From Streptomyces aureocirculatus (GTDB lineage Bacteria > Actinomycetota > Actinomycetes > Streptomycetales > Streptomycetaceae): a stretch of 64,000 bases of DNA. The notes beneath the pieces are model-generated. The model ran no database searches and was not told where the DNA came from. It was given only the letters and a program-made list of their open reading frames with translations. Of the stretch, positions 47,171 through 57,424 are shown in pieces. The stretch lies in NCBI RefSeq assembly GCF_000720475.1, contig NZ_JOAP01000006.1:92071-156070 (forward strand). The letters are read 5' to 3'. Position numbers and translations under genes: made by a program. How positions within the stretch are numbered: the stretch's first letter is position 1; every line of letters begins with the position of its first letter.

Positions 47171-47953
47171 CTACACCCTCCGGCCCCCAGCCACCCGCAT
47201 CCCGAACAGCTCCGCCCAGTCCCGTGCGTCCAGGTCCTTGGGCAGGCGGGCGGAGCCGCCGCCCCACCGCACCCACTCCTGGACCCGGCGCCTCGGCAGG
47301 TCGGGGGCCGCGGCGGTGAGGATCTGGGGGAGCCCGCGACCCCGCCCGGTGAACACGCGCTGGACGAAGTCCTGGTACTCCTGCTGCCGCGCGCCCGCCA
47401 CCAACGGGCGCTCTCGACGGGTGATCGTCATCAACCCGCCGTCGACGTTCGGGCGCGGCCGGAACGCCGCCGCCGGTACGCGGCCCGAGAGGCCGAACTC
47501 GTACCAGGGCCACCACTGGGCGGTCATCAGCGTCGCCCCGCCGACCCCGGCGCGGCGGCGTGCGACCTCCCACTGCACGAGCAGCACGGCGTCGGTCCAG
47601 CCCGGCGAGCGCAGGATGCGGCGCAGCATGGGGGTCGTCTCGTGGAAGGGGAGGTTGCCGACCAGGACGTGCGGCCCGGCGGAGAGCCGGTGACGGAGGA
47701 AGTCGGCGGTGACGATCGTCGTCGAGGGGCCGACCCGCCGCCGCAACCGCTCCGCCCTGCGGCTGTCGATCTCGATGCCTGTCAGGCGTCGGCCCAGACG
47801 TTGCAGGGGGAGGGTCAGAGCACCGTCTCCGGTGCCGATCTCGACGATGGGCCCGTGGGTGCGGGACACGAGGTCTACGAAGGTGTTGATGACGGCGTCG
47901 TCGGTGAGGAAGTTCTGGCCGAACTCATGACGGCCATGGTGGTGCGTGCGCAC
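47171..47953 (-). CDS. Erm-family 23S rRNA adenine-N6 methyltransferase
   Basis: A 260-residue KsgA/Erm-fold enzyme. It has the Erm N-terminal HEFGQNFLTDDAVINTFVDL, SAM motif I IVEIGTGDGALTLPL, acidic TGIEIDSRRAERL, and the catalytic NLPF motif in VGNLPFHETTPMLRRIL. It should methylate A2058 of 23S rRNA and give macrolide-lincosamide-streptogramin B resistance. Length fits Erm(O)-type Streptomyces proteins. The GTG start follows GGAGATCCT. KsgA (16S) is less likely, given the NLPF and C-terminal pattern. No antibiotic cluster adjoins it. Confidence 0.88.
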   Translation of the reverse strand: MRTHHHGRHEFGQNFLTDDAVINTFVDLVSRTHGPIVEIGTGDGALTLPLQRLGRRLTGIEIDSRRAERLRRRVGPSTTIVTADFLRHRLSAGPHVLVGNLPFHETTPMLRRILRSPGWTDAVLLVQWEVARRRAGVGGATLMTAQWWPWYEFGLSGRVPAAAFRPRPNVDGGLMTITRRERPLVAGARQQEYQDFVQRVFTGRGRGLPQILTAAAPDLPRRRVQEWVRWGGGSARLPKDLDARDWAELFGMRVAGGRRV

Positions 47954-48051
47954 AGGATCTCCGCGGCTTCGAGGTGAGCCGGGCAGCACGAAGGGCCGCT
48001 CGGCGCTGACGCGTTGAAGCGGCGGGGCACGTCCTGAATGAAGTGAGGGAG

Positions 48052-48072
48052 CCCGCCGCTAGGCGCGGCGGG
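48052..48072. terminator. Short terminator between DUF6104 and erm genes
   Basis: CCCGCCGC, loop TAGGC, GCGGCGGG. The 278-bp gap 47954-48231 also contains CTCTACGTAGAG (48214-48225), a 12-bp perfect palindrome just after the DUF6104 stop. Confidence 0.6.
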
Positions 48073-48231
48073 TCCTCGTCAAAGCCATGGCTGCGAATGC
48101 GCACATGCCGGTCAGCGTAGAGGACCCCCAGGGCCCTCCGGCAACTGAATTTCCGGGGGCACGGACTTCACCCGGGGACCTGATGCGGCCCCTGCCCGGG
48201 GATCGGAAGCGACCTCTACGTAGAGAGCTGG

Positions 48232-48414
48232 TTACTCGTCCTCGTCCGCGTCGTCCAGGCGCGCCAGCCAGGTGGCGAGCCGCTCCACCGGGACCTCGAA
48301 GTCCGGGTTCAGGTCCACGAAGGTGCGGAGCTGCTCGGCGAGCCACTCGAAGGTGACTTCCTCCTCGCCGCGCCGCTTCTCCAGCTCCTCGATGCCACGG
48401 TCGGTGAAGTACAA
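48232..48414 (-). CDS. DUF6104 small acidic protein
   Basis: A 60-residue acidic helical protein (MYFTDRGIEELEKRRGEEEV, then PVERLATWLARLDDADEDE). It matches the short family found beside the kgd gene in Streptomyces. No enzyme motif; function unknown. Confidence 0.85.
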   Translation of the reverse strand: MYFTDRGIEELEKRRGEEEVTFEWLAEQLRTFVDLNPDFEVPVERLATWLARLDDADEDE

Positions 48415-48488
48415 CTCTTGCTCCTGGTGCGGGCGGAACCCGGTCCTGCGGCCGGGATGCGTTCCGTTTCATCGTACGGCCGTACGCC

Positions 48489-48536
48489 GGAGGGCCCGGC
48501 CCCCAGTCCCGTACAGGACTGGCGGCCGGGCCCTCC
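48489..48536. terminator. kgd terminator
   Basis: A long two-part stem: GGAGGGCCCGGCC with GGCCGGGCCCTCC outside and CCAGTCC with GGACTGG inside, 6-base loop. It starts 31 bp after the kgd stop. Confidence 0.93.
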
Positions 48537-48567
48537 CGACGTACCGAACGGCGTGAACCGCCGCGGC

Positions 48568-51500
48568 CTAGGCCTCGAAGACCTCGTTCATGAGCTGCTC
48601 CTGCTCCTGCTCGTGACGCTTCTTGGAGCCGACCGCCGGGGACGAGCCGTGCGGGCGGGAGATGCGCCGCAGCCGCTCGCCGTGCGGGATGTCGGCGCCG
48701 ACCGCCAGGTCCAGGTGGTCGATGAGGTTGAGGGCGATGAAGGGCCACGCGCCCTGGTTCGCCGGCTCCTCCTGCGCCCACAGGTACTTCTCGGCGTTCG
48801 GGAACTTGGCGATCTCCGCCTGGAGCTCGGCACCCGGCAGCGGGTAGAGACGCTCGATGCGGATGATCGCCGTGTCCTTGACGCCGCGCTTCTGCCGCTC
48901 GGCCTCCAGCTCGTAGTAGAGCTTGCCCGCGCAGAAGACGACCTTGCGGACCGCGTCGGTCTCCACCGACGCGTCGCCGATGACCGGGCGGAAGCCGCCC
49001 GTCGTGAACTCCTCCGTCTTGGAGGCCGCGGCCTTGAGGCGCAGCATCCACTTCGGCGTGAAGACCACCAGCGGCTTGTGGTGCGGGTTGTGCACCTGCC
49101 ACCGCAGGAGGTGGAAGTAGTTCGACGGCAGGGTCGGCATCGCGACCGTCATGTTGTTCTGCGCGCAGAGCTGGAGGAACCGCTCCGGGCGAGCCGACGA
49201 GTGGTCGGGGCCCTGACCCTCGTACCCGTGCGGCAGGAGCAGGGTGACGCCGGAGGTCTGGCCCCACTTCTGCTCGGCCGACGAGATGAACTCGTCCACG
49301 ACTGTCTGCGCGCCGTTGACGAAGTCGCCGAACTGCGCCTCCCACATCACGAGGGACTCGGGACGCGCCAGGGAGTAGCCGTACTCGAAGCCCATGGCCG
49401 CGTACTCGGAGAGCAGCGAGTCGTAGGCGTTGAAGCGGGCCTGCTCCTCGGAGAGGTACAGCAGCGGCGTGTAGTCGTCGCCCGTGCTGCGGTCGATGAG
49501 GACCGCGTGGCGCTGGCCGAACGTGCCGCGGCGGGAGTCCTGGCCCGCCAGGCGCACCGGGGTGCCCTCCAGGAGGAGGGAGCCGATGGCGAGGGTCTCG
49601 CCCATGCCCCAGTCGATCGTGCCGTCCTCGACCATGGCCGCGCGGCGCTGCAACTGCGGCAGCAGACGCGGGTGCACGGTGACGTGGTCGGGGATGTTGA
49701 CCTGGGACTCGGCGATCCGCTTGACGACTTCCTGGCTGATCGCCGTGGAGACGGCCACCGGGAACTCGGCCTGCGGCTCGGGGACCTCCGCGGGGGCGGG
49801 CTGCGAGGTGGCCTCACGGACCTCCGTGAAGACCTTCTCGAGCTGGCCCTGGTAGTCCTGGAGAGCCTGCTCGGCCTCTTCCAGGGTGATGTCGCCGCGG
49901 CCGATCAGGGACTCGGTGTACAGCTTGCGGACCGAGCGCTTCTTGTCGATCAGGTCGTACATCAGCGGCTGCGTGAACGCCGGGTTGTCGGACTCGTTGT
50001 GTCCGCGGCGGCGGTAGCAGATCAGGTCGATGACGACGTCCTTGTTGAACGCCTGGCGGAACTCGAAGGCGAGCCGCGCGACACGGACGACGGCCTCCGG
50101 GTCGTCACCGTTCACGTGGAAGATCGGCGCTTCGATCATCCGGGCCACGTCCGTGGAGTACATCGACGAACGCGAGGACTCCGGAGCGGCCGTGAAGCCG
50201 ACCTGGTTGTTGATGACGACGTGGACCGTGCCGCCGGTGCGGTAGCCCCGGAGCTGCGACATGTTCAGGGTCTCCGCGACGACGCCCTGGCCCGCGAAGG
50301 CCGCGTCTCCGTGGAGGGCCACCGGCAGGACGGTGAAGTCCGTGCCGCCCTTGTTGATGATGTCCTGCTTGGCGCGGACGATGCCTTCCAGGACCGGGTC
50401 GACCGCCTCCAGGTGGGAGGGGTTGGCGGCCAGGGAGACCTTGATCTGCTCGCCGTCCAGGCCGGTGAAGGTGCCCTCGGCGCCCAGGTGGTACTTGACG
50501 TCTCCGGAGCCGTGCATCGACTTCGGGTCGAGGTTGCCCTCGAACTCGCGGAAGATCTGGGCGTAGGACTTGCCCACGATGTTCGCGAGGACGTTCAGCC
50601 GGCCGCGGTGGGCCATGCCGATGACGACCTCGTCGAGGCGGGACTCGGCGGCGCTGTCGATGACCGCGTCCAGGAGCGGGATGACGGACTCGCCGCCCTC
50701 CAGGGAGAAGCGCTTCTGGCCGACGTACTTCGTCTGGAGGAACGTCTCGAAGGCCTCGGCGGCGTTCAGTCGGCGCAGGATGCGCAACTGCTCCTCGCGC
50801 TCCGGCTTGGAGGCGTGCTGGCGTTCGATGCGGTCCTGCAGCCACTTGCGCTGCTTCGGGTCCTGGATGTGCATGAACTCGACGCCGGTGGTGCGGCAGT
50901 ACGAGTCACGCAGCACGCCCAGGACGTCGCGGAGCTTCATCATCGACTTGCCGGCGAAGCCGCCGACGGCGAACTCGCGCTCCAGGTCCCAGAGCGTCAG
51001 GCCGTGCTCGGTGATGTCCAGGTCCGGGTGCTTGCGCTGCTTGTACTCCAGCGGGTCCGTGTCGGCCATGACGTGGCCGCGGACGCGGTAGGAGTGGATC
51101 AGCTCGAAGACACGGGCGGCCTTGGTGACGTCGTCGTCGTGCGAGGCGTCGATGTCCTTGAGCCAGCGGACCGGCTCGTAGGGGATGCGCAGCGCCTCGA
51201 AGATCTCGTCGAAGAAGTCGTTCTCGCCGAGCAGGAGGTTCGCGACGATGCGCAGGAACTCGCCGGACGCCGCGCCCTGGATGACGCGGTGGTCGTACGT
51301 CGAGGTCAGCGTCATGACCTTGGAGATGCCCAGCTTGTTCAGGGTGTCCTGGGAAGTGCCCTGGAACTCCGCCGGGTAGTCCATCGAGCCGACGCCCATG
51401 ATGACCGACTGGCCGGGCATCAGGCGCGGCACAGAGTGGACCGTGCCGAGACCGCCCGGGTTGGTCAGGGAGACCGTGACGCCGGTGAAGTCGTCCATCG

Positions 51501-52401
51501 TGAGCTTGTTGTCACGGGCGCGACGGACGATGTCCTCGTAGGCCTGCCAGAACTCGAAGAAGTTCAGGGTCTCGGCCTTCTTGATGCCCGCCACCACGAG
51601 CTGGCGGTCGCCGTTGGGCTTCACCAGGTCGATGGCCAGGCCGAAGTTGATGTGCTCCGGCTTGACGAGGGTGGGCTTGCCGTCCTTCTCCACGAAGGAG
51701 TAGTTCATCGACGGCATGGCCTTGATGGCCTGCACCATCGCGTACCCGATCAGGTGCGTGAAGGAGATCTTCCCGCCACGGGCGCGCTTCAGGTGGTTGT
51801 TGATGACGATGCGGTTGTCGAACAGCAGCTTCACCGGGACGGCGCGCACGGACGTGGCCGTGGGCAGTTCCAGGGAGGCGTTCATGTTCTTCGCCACGGC
51901 CGCGGACGGGCCGCGCAGCGTGACGTACTCGGGTCCCGCCGACTCCTTGGCGTCCGCCGAGGCCTTGGCGGACGCGGCGGGCTTGGCGGGCTCCGCCTTC
52001 GCGGGCGCGGCCTTGGCGGCTGCGGGCTTCGCGGTGGCGGGCTTGGCGGCGGGGGCCGGGGCCTGCGCGGCAGCAGCGGGCTGCGCCGCGGGAGCGGCCG
52101 GTGCCGCGGGCTGCGCGGCGGCCGGGGCGGGGGACGCCGGGGCGGGGGACGTGGTGGACGCGGCCCCCGCGGCCGCGTCACCCGCCGGCTTGGCCGGGGC
52201 GACGACGGTGGCGCCTACGCCTGGCTTGTAGTCGGCGAAAAAGTCCCACCAGGCTCGGTCGACCGAATTCGGGTCCTGGAGGTACTGCTGATAGATCTCG
52301 TCGACGAGCCACTCATTGGGACCGAACGCGGCAGCAGGGTTCTTGCCCTGCGTTCCTTGGTCGGTCGTGGTGCTCGAGTTACTGGGGGACTGTGACGACA
52401 C
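48568..52401 (-). CDS. kgd: Fused 2-oxoglutarate decarboxylase/dehydrogenase E1 with E2 succinyltransferase domain
   Basis: A 1277-residue TCA-cycle enzyme. The E1 N-terminal peptide ([20 protein letters not shown]) is followed by an Ala/Pro/Lys linker (about 40-120), a succinyltransferase domain (about 130-370; active-site region [17 protein letters not shown]), then the thiamine-diphosphate E1 domain ([36 protein letters not shown]) to the C-terminus. No lipoyl domain is present, as is normal for actinobacterial Kgd; lipoyl groups come from the pyruvate dehydrogenase E2. The GTG at [10 protein letters not shown] is preferred over the longer in-frame start. Confidence 0.96.
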   Translation of the reverse strand: MSSQSPSNSSTTTDQGTQGKNPAAAFGPNEWLVDEIYQQYLQDPNSVDRAWWDFFADYKPGVGATVVAPAKPAGDAAAGAASTTSPAPASPAPAAAQPAAPAAPAAQPAAAAQAPAPAAKPATAKPAAAKAAPAKAEPAKPAASAKASADAKESAGPEYVTLRGPSAAVAKNMNASLELPTATSVRAVPVKLLFDNRIVINNHLKRARGGKISFTHLIGYAMVQAIKAMPSMNYSFVEKDGKPTLVKPEHINFGLAIDLVKPNGDRQLVVAGIKKAETLNFFEFWQAYEDIVRRARDNKLTMDDFTGVTVSLTNPGGLGTVHSVPRLMPGQSVIMGVGSMDYPAEFQGTSQDTLNKLGISKVMTLTSTYDHRVIQGAASGEFLRIVANLLLGENDFFDEIFEALRIPYEPVRWLKDIDASHDDDVTKAARVFELIHSYRVRGHVMADTDPLEYKQRKHPDLDITEHGLTLWDLEREFAVGGFAGKSMMKLRDVLGVLRDSYCRTTGVEFMHIQDPKQRKWLQDRIERQHASKPEREEQLRILRRLNAAEAFETFLQTKYVGQKRFSLEGGESVIPLLDAVIDSAAESRLDEVVIGMAHRGRLNVLANIVGKSYAQIFREFEGNLDPKSMHGSGDVKYHLGAEGTFTGLDGEQIKVSLAANPSHLEAVDPVLEGIVRAKQDIINKGGTDFTVLPVALHGDAAFAGQGVVAETLNMSQLRGYRTGGTVHVVINNQVGFTAAPESSRSSMYSTDVARMIEAPIFHVNGDDPEAVVRVARLAFEFRQAFNKDVVIDLICYRRRGHNESDNPAFTQPLMYDLIDKKRSVRKLYTESLIGRGDITLEEAEQALQDYQGQLEKVFTEVREATSQPAPAEVPEPQAEFPVAVSTAISQEVVKRIAESQVNIPDHVTVHPRLLPQLQRRAAMVEDGTIDWGMGETLAIGSLLLEGTPVRLAGQDSRRGTFGQRHAVLIDRSTGDDYTPLLYLSEEQARFNAYDSLLSEYAAMGFEYGYSLARPESLVMWEAQFGDFVNGAQTVVDEFISSAEQKWGQTSGVTLLLPHGYEGQGPDHSSARPERFLQLCAQNNMTVAMPTLPSNYFHLLRWQVHNPHHKPLVVFTPKWMLRLKAAASKTEEFTTGGFRPVIGDASVETDAVRKVVFCAGKLYYELEAERQKRGVKDTAIIRIERLYPLPGAELQAEIAKFPNAEKYLWAQEEPANQGAWPFIALNLIDHLDLAVGADIPHGERLRRISRPHGSSPAVGSKKRHEQEQEQLMNEVFEA

Positions 52402-52699
52402 GGCGGCAACCGCCCTCTTCCGCTTCACAAGGTGATGGACAGCGGAAATAAAGGCTACGCCTCCATCGTCGTCCAGTGCAGACCGGGCCCGGCATCCGTC
52501 GCGTAAGTCACACCGGAAAGCTGGTTTCGGTGCTGGAAATGGCGGGAAACAAGCGAGGTTTGCCTATGCCGCTGAACCGCGTGGAGCCCTGGTGAGGGCG
52601 GGTGTGCCCGCCCTGGGTACATCGACACGCGGTTGCGTCTCCTGCTGCGCGCGGTGCGCGTGCCCTAGGAGCACTTCCACCTCGAACCTTACGTCAACT

Positions 52700-53929
52700 T
52701 CAATCTTCTGGAAGGCCCGGAAGGGTGACCCGGATGCGGCAGCCCCGGGCCGATTCGGCCACGCCGATGCGTCCGCCGTGCAGATCCACCGCCCAGCGCG
52801 CGATAGCGAGGCCGAGCCCGGTCCCGCCGTCGCTGCCGGGCGCGGCACCGGCGTGCGCGCCGCGGTTGAAGCGCTCGAAGACCCGGTGCCACTCCGACTC
52901 CGGGATGCCAGGCCCCTCGTCCAGGACCTCCATGTCCAAGGACTCGGGGTAGGGGCCGCGCCGGGCGCGCACCGTCACGCGGCCGTGCGGTGGGCTGTGC
53001 TTGACCGCGTTGTCGATGAGGTTGGCCACCACCTGGTGCAGGCGCTCGGCGTCCGCGTGCGCCGTCAGCTCCGGCGGCGAGACGTCCAGGTGCAGATGGA
53101 CGTCCGTACGCGTGTGCCGTCCGGAACCGGACGGCATCCCCTTGCGCGCGGAGGCCACCATGTTGGCCTCCTTCAGGACACCCGACAGATAGGGCCACAC
53201 TTCGAAGCGACGCGCTTTCAGCGGTACGACGCCGTTGTCGAGGCGGGAGAGGTCGAGCAGGGTCTCCACCAGGCGGCCAAGGCGCTCGGTCTGCTTCAGG
53301 GCCGTCCGCATCGTCTCCGGGTCGGCGGCGGACACGCCGTCCACGACGTTCTCCAGGACGGCGCGCAGTGCCGCGATGGGAGTGCGCAGCTCGTGCGACA
53401 CATTGGCGACGAGCTCCTTGCGCTGCTGGTCCTGGGCCTCCAGGTCGTCCGCCATGCGGTTGATCGTCGTGGCCACGTCACCGAGCTCGTCGCGCCGGTC
53501 GGCGCCGCGCACCCGGCGGGTGTAGTCGCCGAGCGAGACCGCGCGGGCCACCGAATTCATCTCGTCGAGTGGCGCGGTGAGACTGTGCGCCACGAACTGC
53601 GTGATGAGCAGGGTCGCGATCACCGAGAAGACGGTGATGAAGCGCAGCTCGGTCTCCGTCTCCATGGCCACCATCAGCAGCCCGGTGGTGATGAACACCG
53701 AGACGACGACCAGGGTGCCGAGCTTGGTCTTGATGGAGAACGGCCGCAGGCCCGCGAAGGGGCCGTTCGGGCCCATGCCTCCGCCACGGTCGCAGCGCCA
53801 CCGCAGCGCCGGGGCCCTGCCACCCTCCACAGCGCCGCCGGGAGTGCCGTGGGCGCTGCCCGGCGTACCGCTCAGGGCACCGTGTGCCGTCCCGCCGGGG
53901 TCGGCCGCGGTGCCTGGGTCCGCCGTCAT
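52700..53929 (-). CDS. Membrane sensor histidine kinase
   Basis: A 409-residue kinase. It has a disordered N-terminus, two transmembrane helices (about 72-90 and 97-115) with almost no extracellular loop, HAMP (FVAHSLTAPLDEMNSVARAV), HisKA with VANVSHELRTPIAALRAVLE, and HATPase with NLIDNAVKHSPPHG and DEGPGIPESEW. The tiny loop suggests it senses the membrane or an intramembrane signal. The ATG overlaps the regulator stop by 4 bp. Confidence 0.93.
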   Translation of the reverse strand: MTADPGTAADPGGTAHGALSGTPGSAHGTPGGAVEGGRAPALRWRCDRGGGMGPNGPFAGLRPFSIKTKLGTLVVVSVFITTGLLMVAMETETELRFITVFSVIATLLITQFVAHSLTAPLDEMNSVARAVSLGDYTRRVRGADRRDELGDVATTINRMADDLEAQDQQRKELVANVSHELRTPIAALRAVLENVVDGVSAADPETMRTALKQTERLGRLVETLLDLSRLDNGVVPLKARRFEVWPYLSGVLKEANMVASARKGMPSGSGRHTRTDVHLHLDVSPPELTAHADAERLHQVVANLIDNAVKHSPPHGRVTVRARRGPYPESLDMEVLDEGPGIPESEWHRVFERFNRGAHAGAAPGSDGGTGLGLAIARWAVDLHGGRIGVAESARGCRIRVTLPGLPED

Positions 53930-54666
53930 GGCGTCGGGGTCTCCAGGGCGTATCCGACGCCGTGGACCGTGCGGATGCGTTCCGCCCCGATCTTGCGGCG
54001 CAGTGCCTTGATGTGGCTGTCGACCGTGCGGGTGCCGGACGCGTCGGCCCAGTCCCACACCTCGGCGAGGAGCTGCTCGCGCGAGAGCACCGCGCGCGGG
54101 GTGTTGGCGAGGCACACCAGGAGGTCGAACTCCGTGGGTGTCAGGTGCACGTCCTCACTGCGCACCCGCACACGCCGCTGCGCGTGGTCGATCTCCAGCT
54201 CCCCGAGGCGCAGAATGCCACTGCGCGGTGTCGTGGCGGCGAGCGCCGCACGCTCGACACGGCGCAGCAGCACGTGCACGCGCGCGGCGAGTTCGCGCAT
54301 CGAGAACGGCTTGGTCATGTAGTCGTCGGCACCGACGCCGAGCCCGACCAGCATGTCCGTCTCGTCGTCCCGCGCGGTGAGCATCAACACCGGCACCGGA
54401 CGCTGGGCCTGCACGCGACGGCAGACCTCCAGGCCGTCGAAGCCCGGCAACATGATGTCGAGGATCAGCAGATCCGGCTGCCAGGCCTGTGCTGTGTCCA
54501 CTGCCGCCGGCCCGTCCGCCGCCGTTTGCACGACGAAACCCTCAGCGCGCAGCCGGGCGGCGATGGCGTCGACGATCGTCGGGTCGTCCTCGACCACCAG
54601 TACTCGGCGCTGGGCGCCAGGCATCGCTGCCGTGGCGCTGTTGTGGGAGGTGTGTGTCTGCTCCAT
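53926..54666 (-). CDS. OmpR/PhoB-family response regulator
   Basis: A 246-residue regulator. Receiver domain VLVVEDDPTIVDAIAARLR with phospho-Asp in DLLILDIMLPGFDGLEV and the conserved Lys in DDYMTKPFSMREL; C-terminal winged helix ends TVDSHIKALRRKIG, RTVHGVGYAL. It is the partner of the downstream kinase, to which it is translationally coupled. Target genes are unknown. Confidence 0.95.
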   Translation of the reverse strand: MEQTHTSHNSATAAMPGAQRRVLVVEDDPTIVDAIAARLRAEGFVVQTAADGPAAVDTAQAWQPDLLILDIMLPGFDGLEVCRRVQAQRPVPVLMLTARDDETDMLVGLGVGADDYMTKPFSMRELAARVHVLLRRVERAALAATTPRSGILRLGELEIDHAQRRVRVRSEDVHLTPTEFDLLVCLANTPRAVLSREQLLAEVWDWADASGTRTVDSHIKALRRKIGAERIRTVHGVGYALETPTP

Positions 54667-54732
54667 CGCCCCGCCCCTGACGTGATCGCTTGGTGTCCGG
54701 TCAGCAGAGTACGGGGCGTGACGGCACCTCGG

Positions 54733-55461
54733 CTACGCAGCCCTTGTCGCGAGATGCACCACGTCCGGTACGCCCCGGGCAACGGTGATCTCTTCCGTAC
54801 GTACCTGCTGGAACCCGGCATTCCGTAGAGCGGAGTCGAAAGCGGATGAGGGTTTGGCGGACCACACGGCGAGCACTCCGCCGGGGTTCAGACGGGCGTG
54901 GCAGGCGGCCAGACCGGCGGGCGAGTAGAGACTTTCGTTGCTCTGGGTGACGGTCCAGTCCGGTCCGTTGTCGATGTCGAGGCACAGGGCGTCGTACGTC
55001 GCCGCGTGCGAGGCCGGGGGCGCGTCCGGTGAGCCGTTGGCGCCTGCGAATGCGCCGCTGACATATGCGACCAGGTCGGCGTGCAGGATGTCCGTGCGTG
55101 GGTCGGAGAGCGCTTCCTTGGAGAGCGCGGAGAGCGGTCCTTCGAGGTGCCAGTCGATGATGGCCTGCTCGCGCTCGACCACGGTGATGCGGCCCCAGCG
55201 CGGGTCCACGGCCGCGTGGGCCAGGGAAAAACCGACTCCCAGACCGCCGATGAGAACGCTCGGACGTGGGCGCCCGTCGAGCGCTTCGTAGGCGGCGTCG
55301 ACCAGGAGACGCTCCGAGCGGCCGTCCGAGGTGTCCATCAGGAAAGTGCCATTGGCAATGATCTGCAGCAGGTCTCCGTGGCGTCGCAGGACGACTTCTC
55401 CGTGCGGGCCTTCGCGCCGGTCGAGAACCACGGGGGGATCAGGTCGGTACGGGGTGTGCAT
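54733..55461 (-). CDS. Spermidine-synthase-like methyltransferase-fold protein
   Basis: A 242-residue protein with the spermidine-synthase fold: SVLIGGLGVGFSLAHAAVDP (nucleotide loop), TVVEREQAIIDWH (acidic residue), DALCLDIDNGPDW in place of the catalytic aspartate loop. It is shorter than true spermidine synthases and lacks their N-terminal domain, so the activity is uncertain. ATG start. Confidence 0.78.
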   Translation of the reverse strand: MHTPYRPDPPVVLDRREGPHGEVVLRRHGDLLQIIANGTFLMDTSDGRSERLLVDAAYEALDGRPRPSVLIGGLGVGFSLAHAAVDPRWGRITVVEREQAIIDWHLEGPLSALSKEALSDPRTDILHADLVAYVSGAFAGANGSPDAPPASHAATYDALCLDIDNGPDWTVTQSNESLYSPAGLAACHARLNPGGVLAVWSAKPSSAFDSALRNAGFQQVRTEEITVARGVPDVVHLATRAA

Positions 55462-55714
55462 CGGCCCATTCTCTCCATCTCGCGCCGGCTTTCCCGGCCT
55501 TTTCCGCGCCTCTGCGCCACGGCTGTCCGCCCCCTTCCGGAAGGAACGCGAACGGGCCGCTCCGGCAACGCCGGGAGAGGCCATGAGGTTGATGTGAGTT
55601 TCTGTGACCCGCGTCTCACGTGGCGTCGGTCATAGACAGCACGGGAACGATCAGTGAAGCGTGAACCGTGATCTATCCGTGATGGAAGGTCCGTGAGACA
55701 AGGAGCGCCTCGGC

Positions 55715-56902
55715 GTGAACCGGAGTGTGCGGGTTTCTGGCGGGGGCGCCGATGCGGGTGCTGGCGCGGGCGCCGACGCTGGCGCCGATGCGGGCGCCGA
55801 TGCGGTCGGTACGGGGATGGCCGCGGGGGTGGGTGCTGAGGCGGCGGTTCTGCCGTCCGGGGCTGTCGGGGCTGCCGAGGCTGTGCCGACGCTTGGTGCT
55901 GTGCCGACGCTTGGCGCTGTGTCGACGCTTGACGCTGTGCCGCGTCAGGTGGGCAGGCGGGGGGCTGCCGAGGGGGGTGTGGAGGGGGCGGGTTTTGGGT
56001 CCGTGAGCCCCCTCGTGGGTCCGTCCGGGCCCGGGGGCTCTGGTGCTCGTGGCGCTCGTGGTGCTCATAGCGCTCGTGGTGCTGGTGATGCTTGCGGTGT
56101 TCATGGTGCCCGCGGTGTTCATGGTGCCTGCGGTGTTCGTGGCACCCGCGGTGCTTGTGGCGCCTGCGGTGTCCGCGCTTGCGGTGCCCGCGCTTGCGGT
56201 GCCCGCGCTTGCAGTGCTCGCGGTGGTTGTGGTGCGCGGGCCGCCCGGGGGCCGTGGGCGGCCGGGCTGCTGCGGCTGCGGCCGTGGCGGGTCCTGCCGA
56301 CGCCGACCGGAACGCCCTTCACCTTCGCATACGCCGCTCTCCTCCTCCTGACCTCGCTGTTCGCCGAGCACGCGGACCCCTCCTTCGTCTCCTCCCTGCA
56401 ACAGGGGTCAAGCACCGACGTGGCGCACCTCGCGGACCGGCCGGTGTTCGTCCTCCTCGCCAGCGCCCTCTGGATCGCCGGTGGCATCACATCGCCGTAC
56501 GCCATCGTGTTCCTGCTCGTCCTCACGGCGCTGGAGCGCCGCATCGGCGGCCTGCGCACCGCGGGCGTGTTCCTGCTCGGGCACGTCGTCGCCACGCTGG
56601 TCACCGAAGTCCCGGTCGGGCTCTCGGTCCTGGCCGGCCACCTCCCCGGCAGTTCCCTGCACCGGCTGGACTACGGCATCAGCTTCGGCGTCGCCGCCAG
56701 CGTCGGCGCCCTCGCCGGGCTGCTCACGCCGTGGCTGCGCTGGACCGTCCTGGCGGGGTTCGGCTGGATGCTCGTCGAGGACCTCGTGGCCTTCGCCGAT
56801 CCGATGACCAACTGGGGTCATCTGCTGGCGTTCGTCGTGGGCGTGGCGACGTGGCCGCTGCTGCGGCGACGGGGGTCCGCGGGGCCCGGCCTGGCTACTT
56901 AG
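55715..56902 (+). CDS. Rhomboid-like membrane protein with repetitive Gly/Ala/Cys-rich N-terminus
   Basis: The C-terminal ~200 residues form a six-helix rhomboid-like protein (GTPFTFAYAALLLLTSLFAE, HRLDYGISFGVAASVGALAG). The Ser-His dyad and GxSG motif of active rhomboid proteases are not evident. The N-terminal ~190 residues are low-complexity, first ADAGAD/VPTLGA repeats and then Cys-rich units (RGACGACGVRACGARACGAR). It is doubtful that all of this is translated; the true start may be near the membrane core at about 56,280. The membrane core itself is confident. Confidence 0.72.
   Translation: MNRSVRVSGGGADAGAGAGADAGADAGADAVGTGMAAGVGAEAAVLPSGAVGAAEAVPTLGAVPTLGAVSTLDAVPRQVGRRGAAEGGVEGAGFGSVSPLVGPSGPGGSGARGARGAHSARGAGDACGVHGARGVHGACGVRGTRGACGACGVRACGARACGARACSARGGCGARAARGPWAAGLLRLRPWRVLPTPTGTPFTFAYAALLLLTSLFAEHADPSFVSSLQQGSSTDVAHLADRPVFVLLASALWIAGGITSPYAIVFLLVLTALERRIGGLRTAGVFLLGHVVATLVTEVPVGLSVLAGHLPGSSLHRLDYGISFGVAASVGALAGLLTPWLRWTVLAGFGWMLVEDLVAFADPMTNWGHLLAFVVGVATWPLLRRRGSAGPGLAT
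56043..56235. repeat. GC-rich tandem repeats in the rhomboid-like gene 5' part
   Basis: Short units such as GGTGTTCATGGTGCCCGC and GCGCTTGCGGTGCCC repeat about a dozen times. In the frame used by the gene they read as Cys/Gly/Arg units; in the +1 frame they read as a hydrophobic VPAVFMVPAVF chain. Confidence 0.75.
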
Positions 56903-56988
56903 CCCGTTCCGCGCCCCCCGTTTCCCCTTCATCCCGACCCGGCTTCGACCTCTGCCACCAGCCGGAACTCTGACTTCCGCATAAATGT

Positions 56989-57001
56989 CTTGCGGTGCAA
57001 G
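56989..57001. promoter_or_regulatory. Dyad before the second PadR gene
   Basis: CTTGCGGTGCAAG has 5-bp arms, 24 bp before the ATG. CTTGT...ACAAAG straddles the start codon itself. Both are candidate autoregulatory PadR sites. Confidence 0.5.
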
Positions 57002-57025
57002 GTAATAGCGACTATCTTGTACTGC

Positions 57026-57424
57026 ATGACAAAGGAGCTGTCCGCGTCGCACGACCAGCGCCGCAGTCAGTTGCTGCGCGGGGTGCTGGATCTGTGCCTG
57101 CTCGCGCTCATCGGCGAACGGCCTCGGTACGGCTATGAATTCGTGGAGGCCTTGACCGAGAGCGGGCTCGACCTGGTGAGCGAGGGCAGCATCTATCCCT
57201 TGCTCGCCCGTATGGAGCGAGCAGGGCTGGTCGACAGCTATCGCGCGCCGTCCGCGGCGGGCGGCGCTCCGCGCAAGTACTACCGCCTGACCGAGGCGGG
57301 CGCAGCCGAGCTGGCCACCGGCCGCGCCACCTGGAGCACCTTCACGGTGGCGGTCTCCAGGACGCTGGACGACGAACAGCACAGCCATCACGAACAGCAC
57401 GGCCATCACGAACAGCACGAGTAG
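57026..57424 (+). CDS. PadR-family repressor with His-rich tail
   Basis: A 132-residue PadR protein: GVLDLCLLALIGERPRYGYE and SEGSIYPLLARMERAGLVDS form the winged helix. The C-terminus is QHSHHEQHGHHEQHE, a histidine cluster that could bind a metal. No ribosome site precedes the ATG, so a leaderless transcript is likely. The next gene, 87 bp on, is a membrane protein typical of PadR partners. Confidence 0.9.
   Translation: MTKELSASHDQRRSQLLRGVLDLCLLALIGERPRYGYEFVEALTESGLDLVSEGSIYPLLARMERAGLVDSYRAPSAAGGAPRKYYRLTEAGAAELATGRATWSTFTVAVSRTLDDEQHSHHEQHGHHEQHE

Noticed and set aside
46675..47319. Plus-strand Pro/Glu-rich protein covering the 30-bp repeats
   Set aside because: It overlaps two better genes out of frame, and its length depends entirely on the repeat.
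48418..52395. Open frame of 1325 codons on the plus strand opposite kgd
   Set aside because: It is the antisense shadow of a highly biased GC-rich gene; its composition is Arg/Val/Leu/Gly-rich with no domain, and kgd on the other strand is certain.
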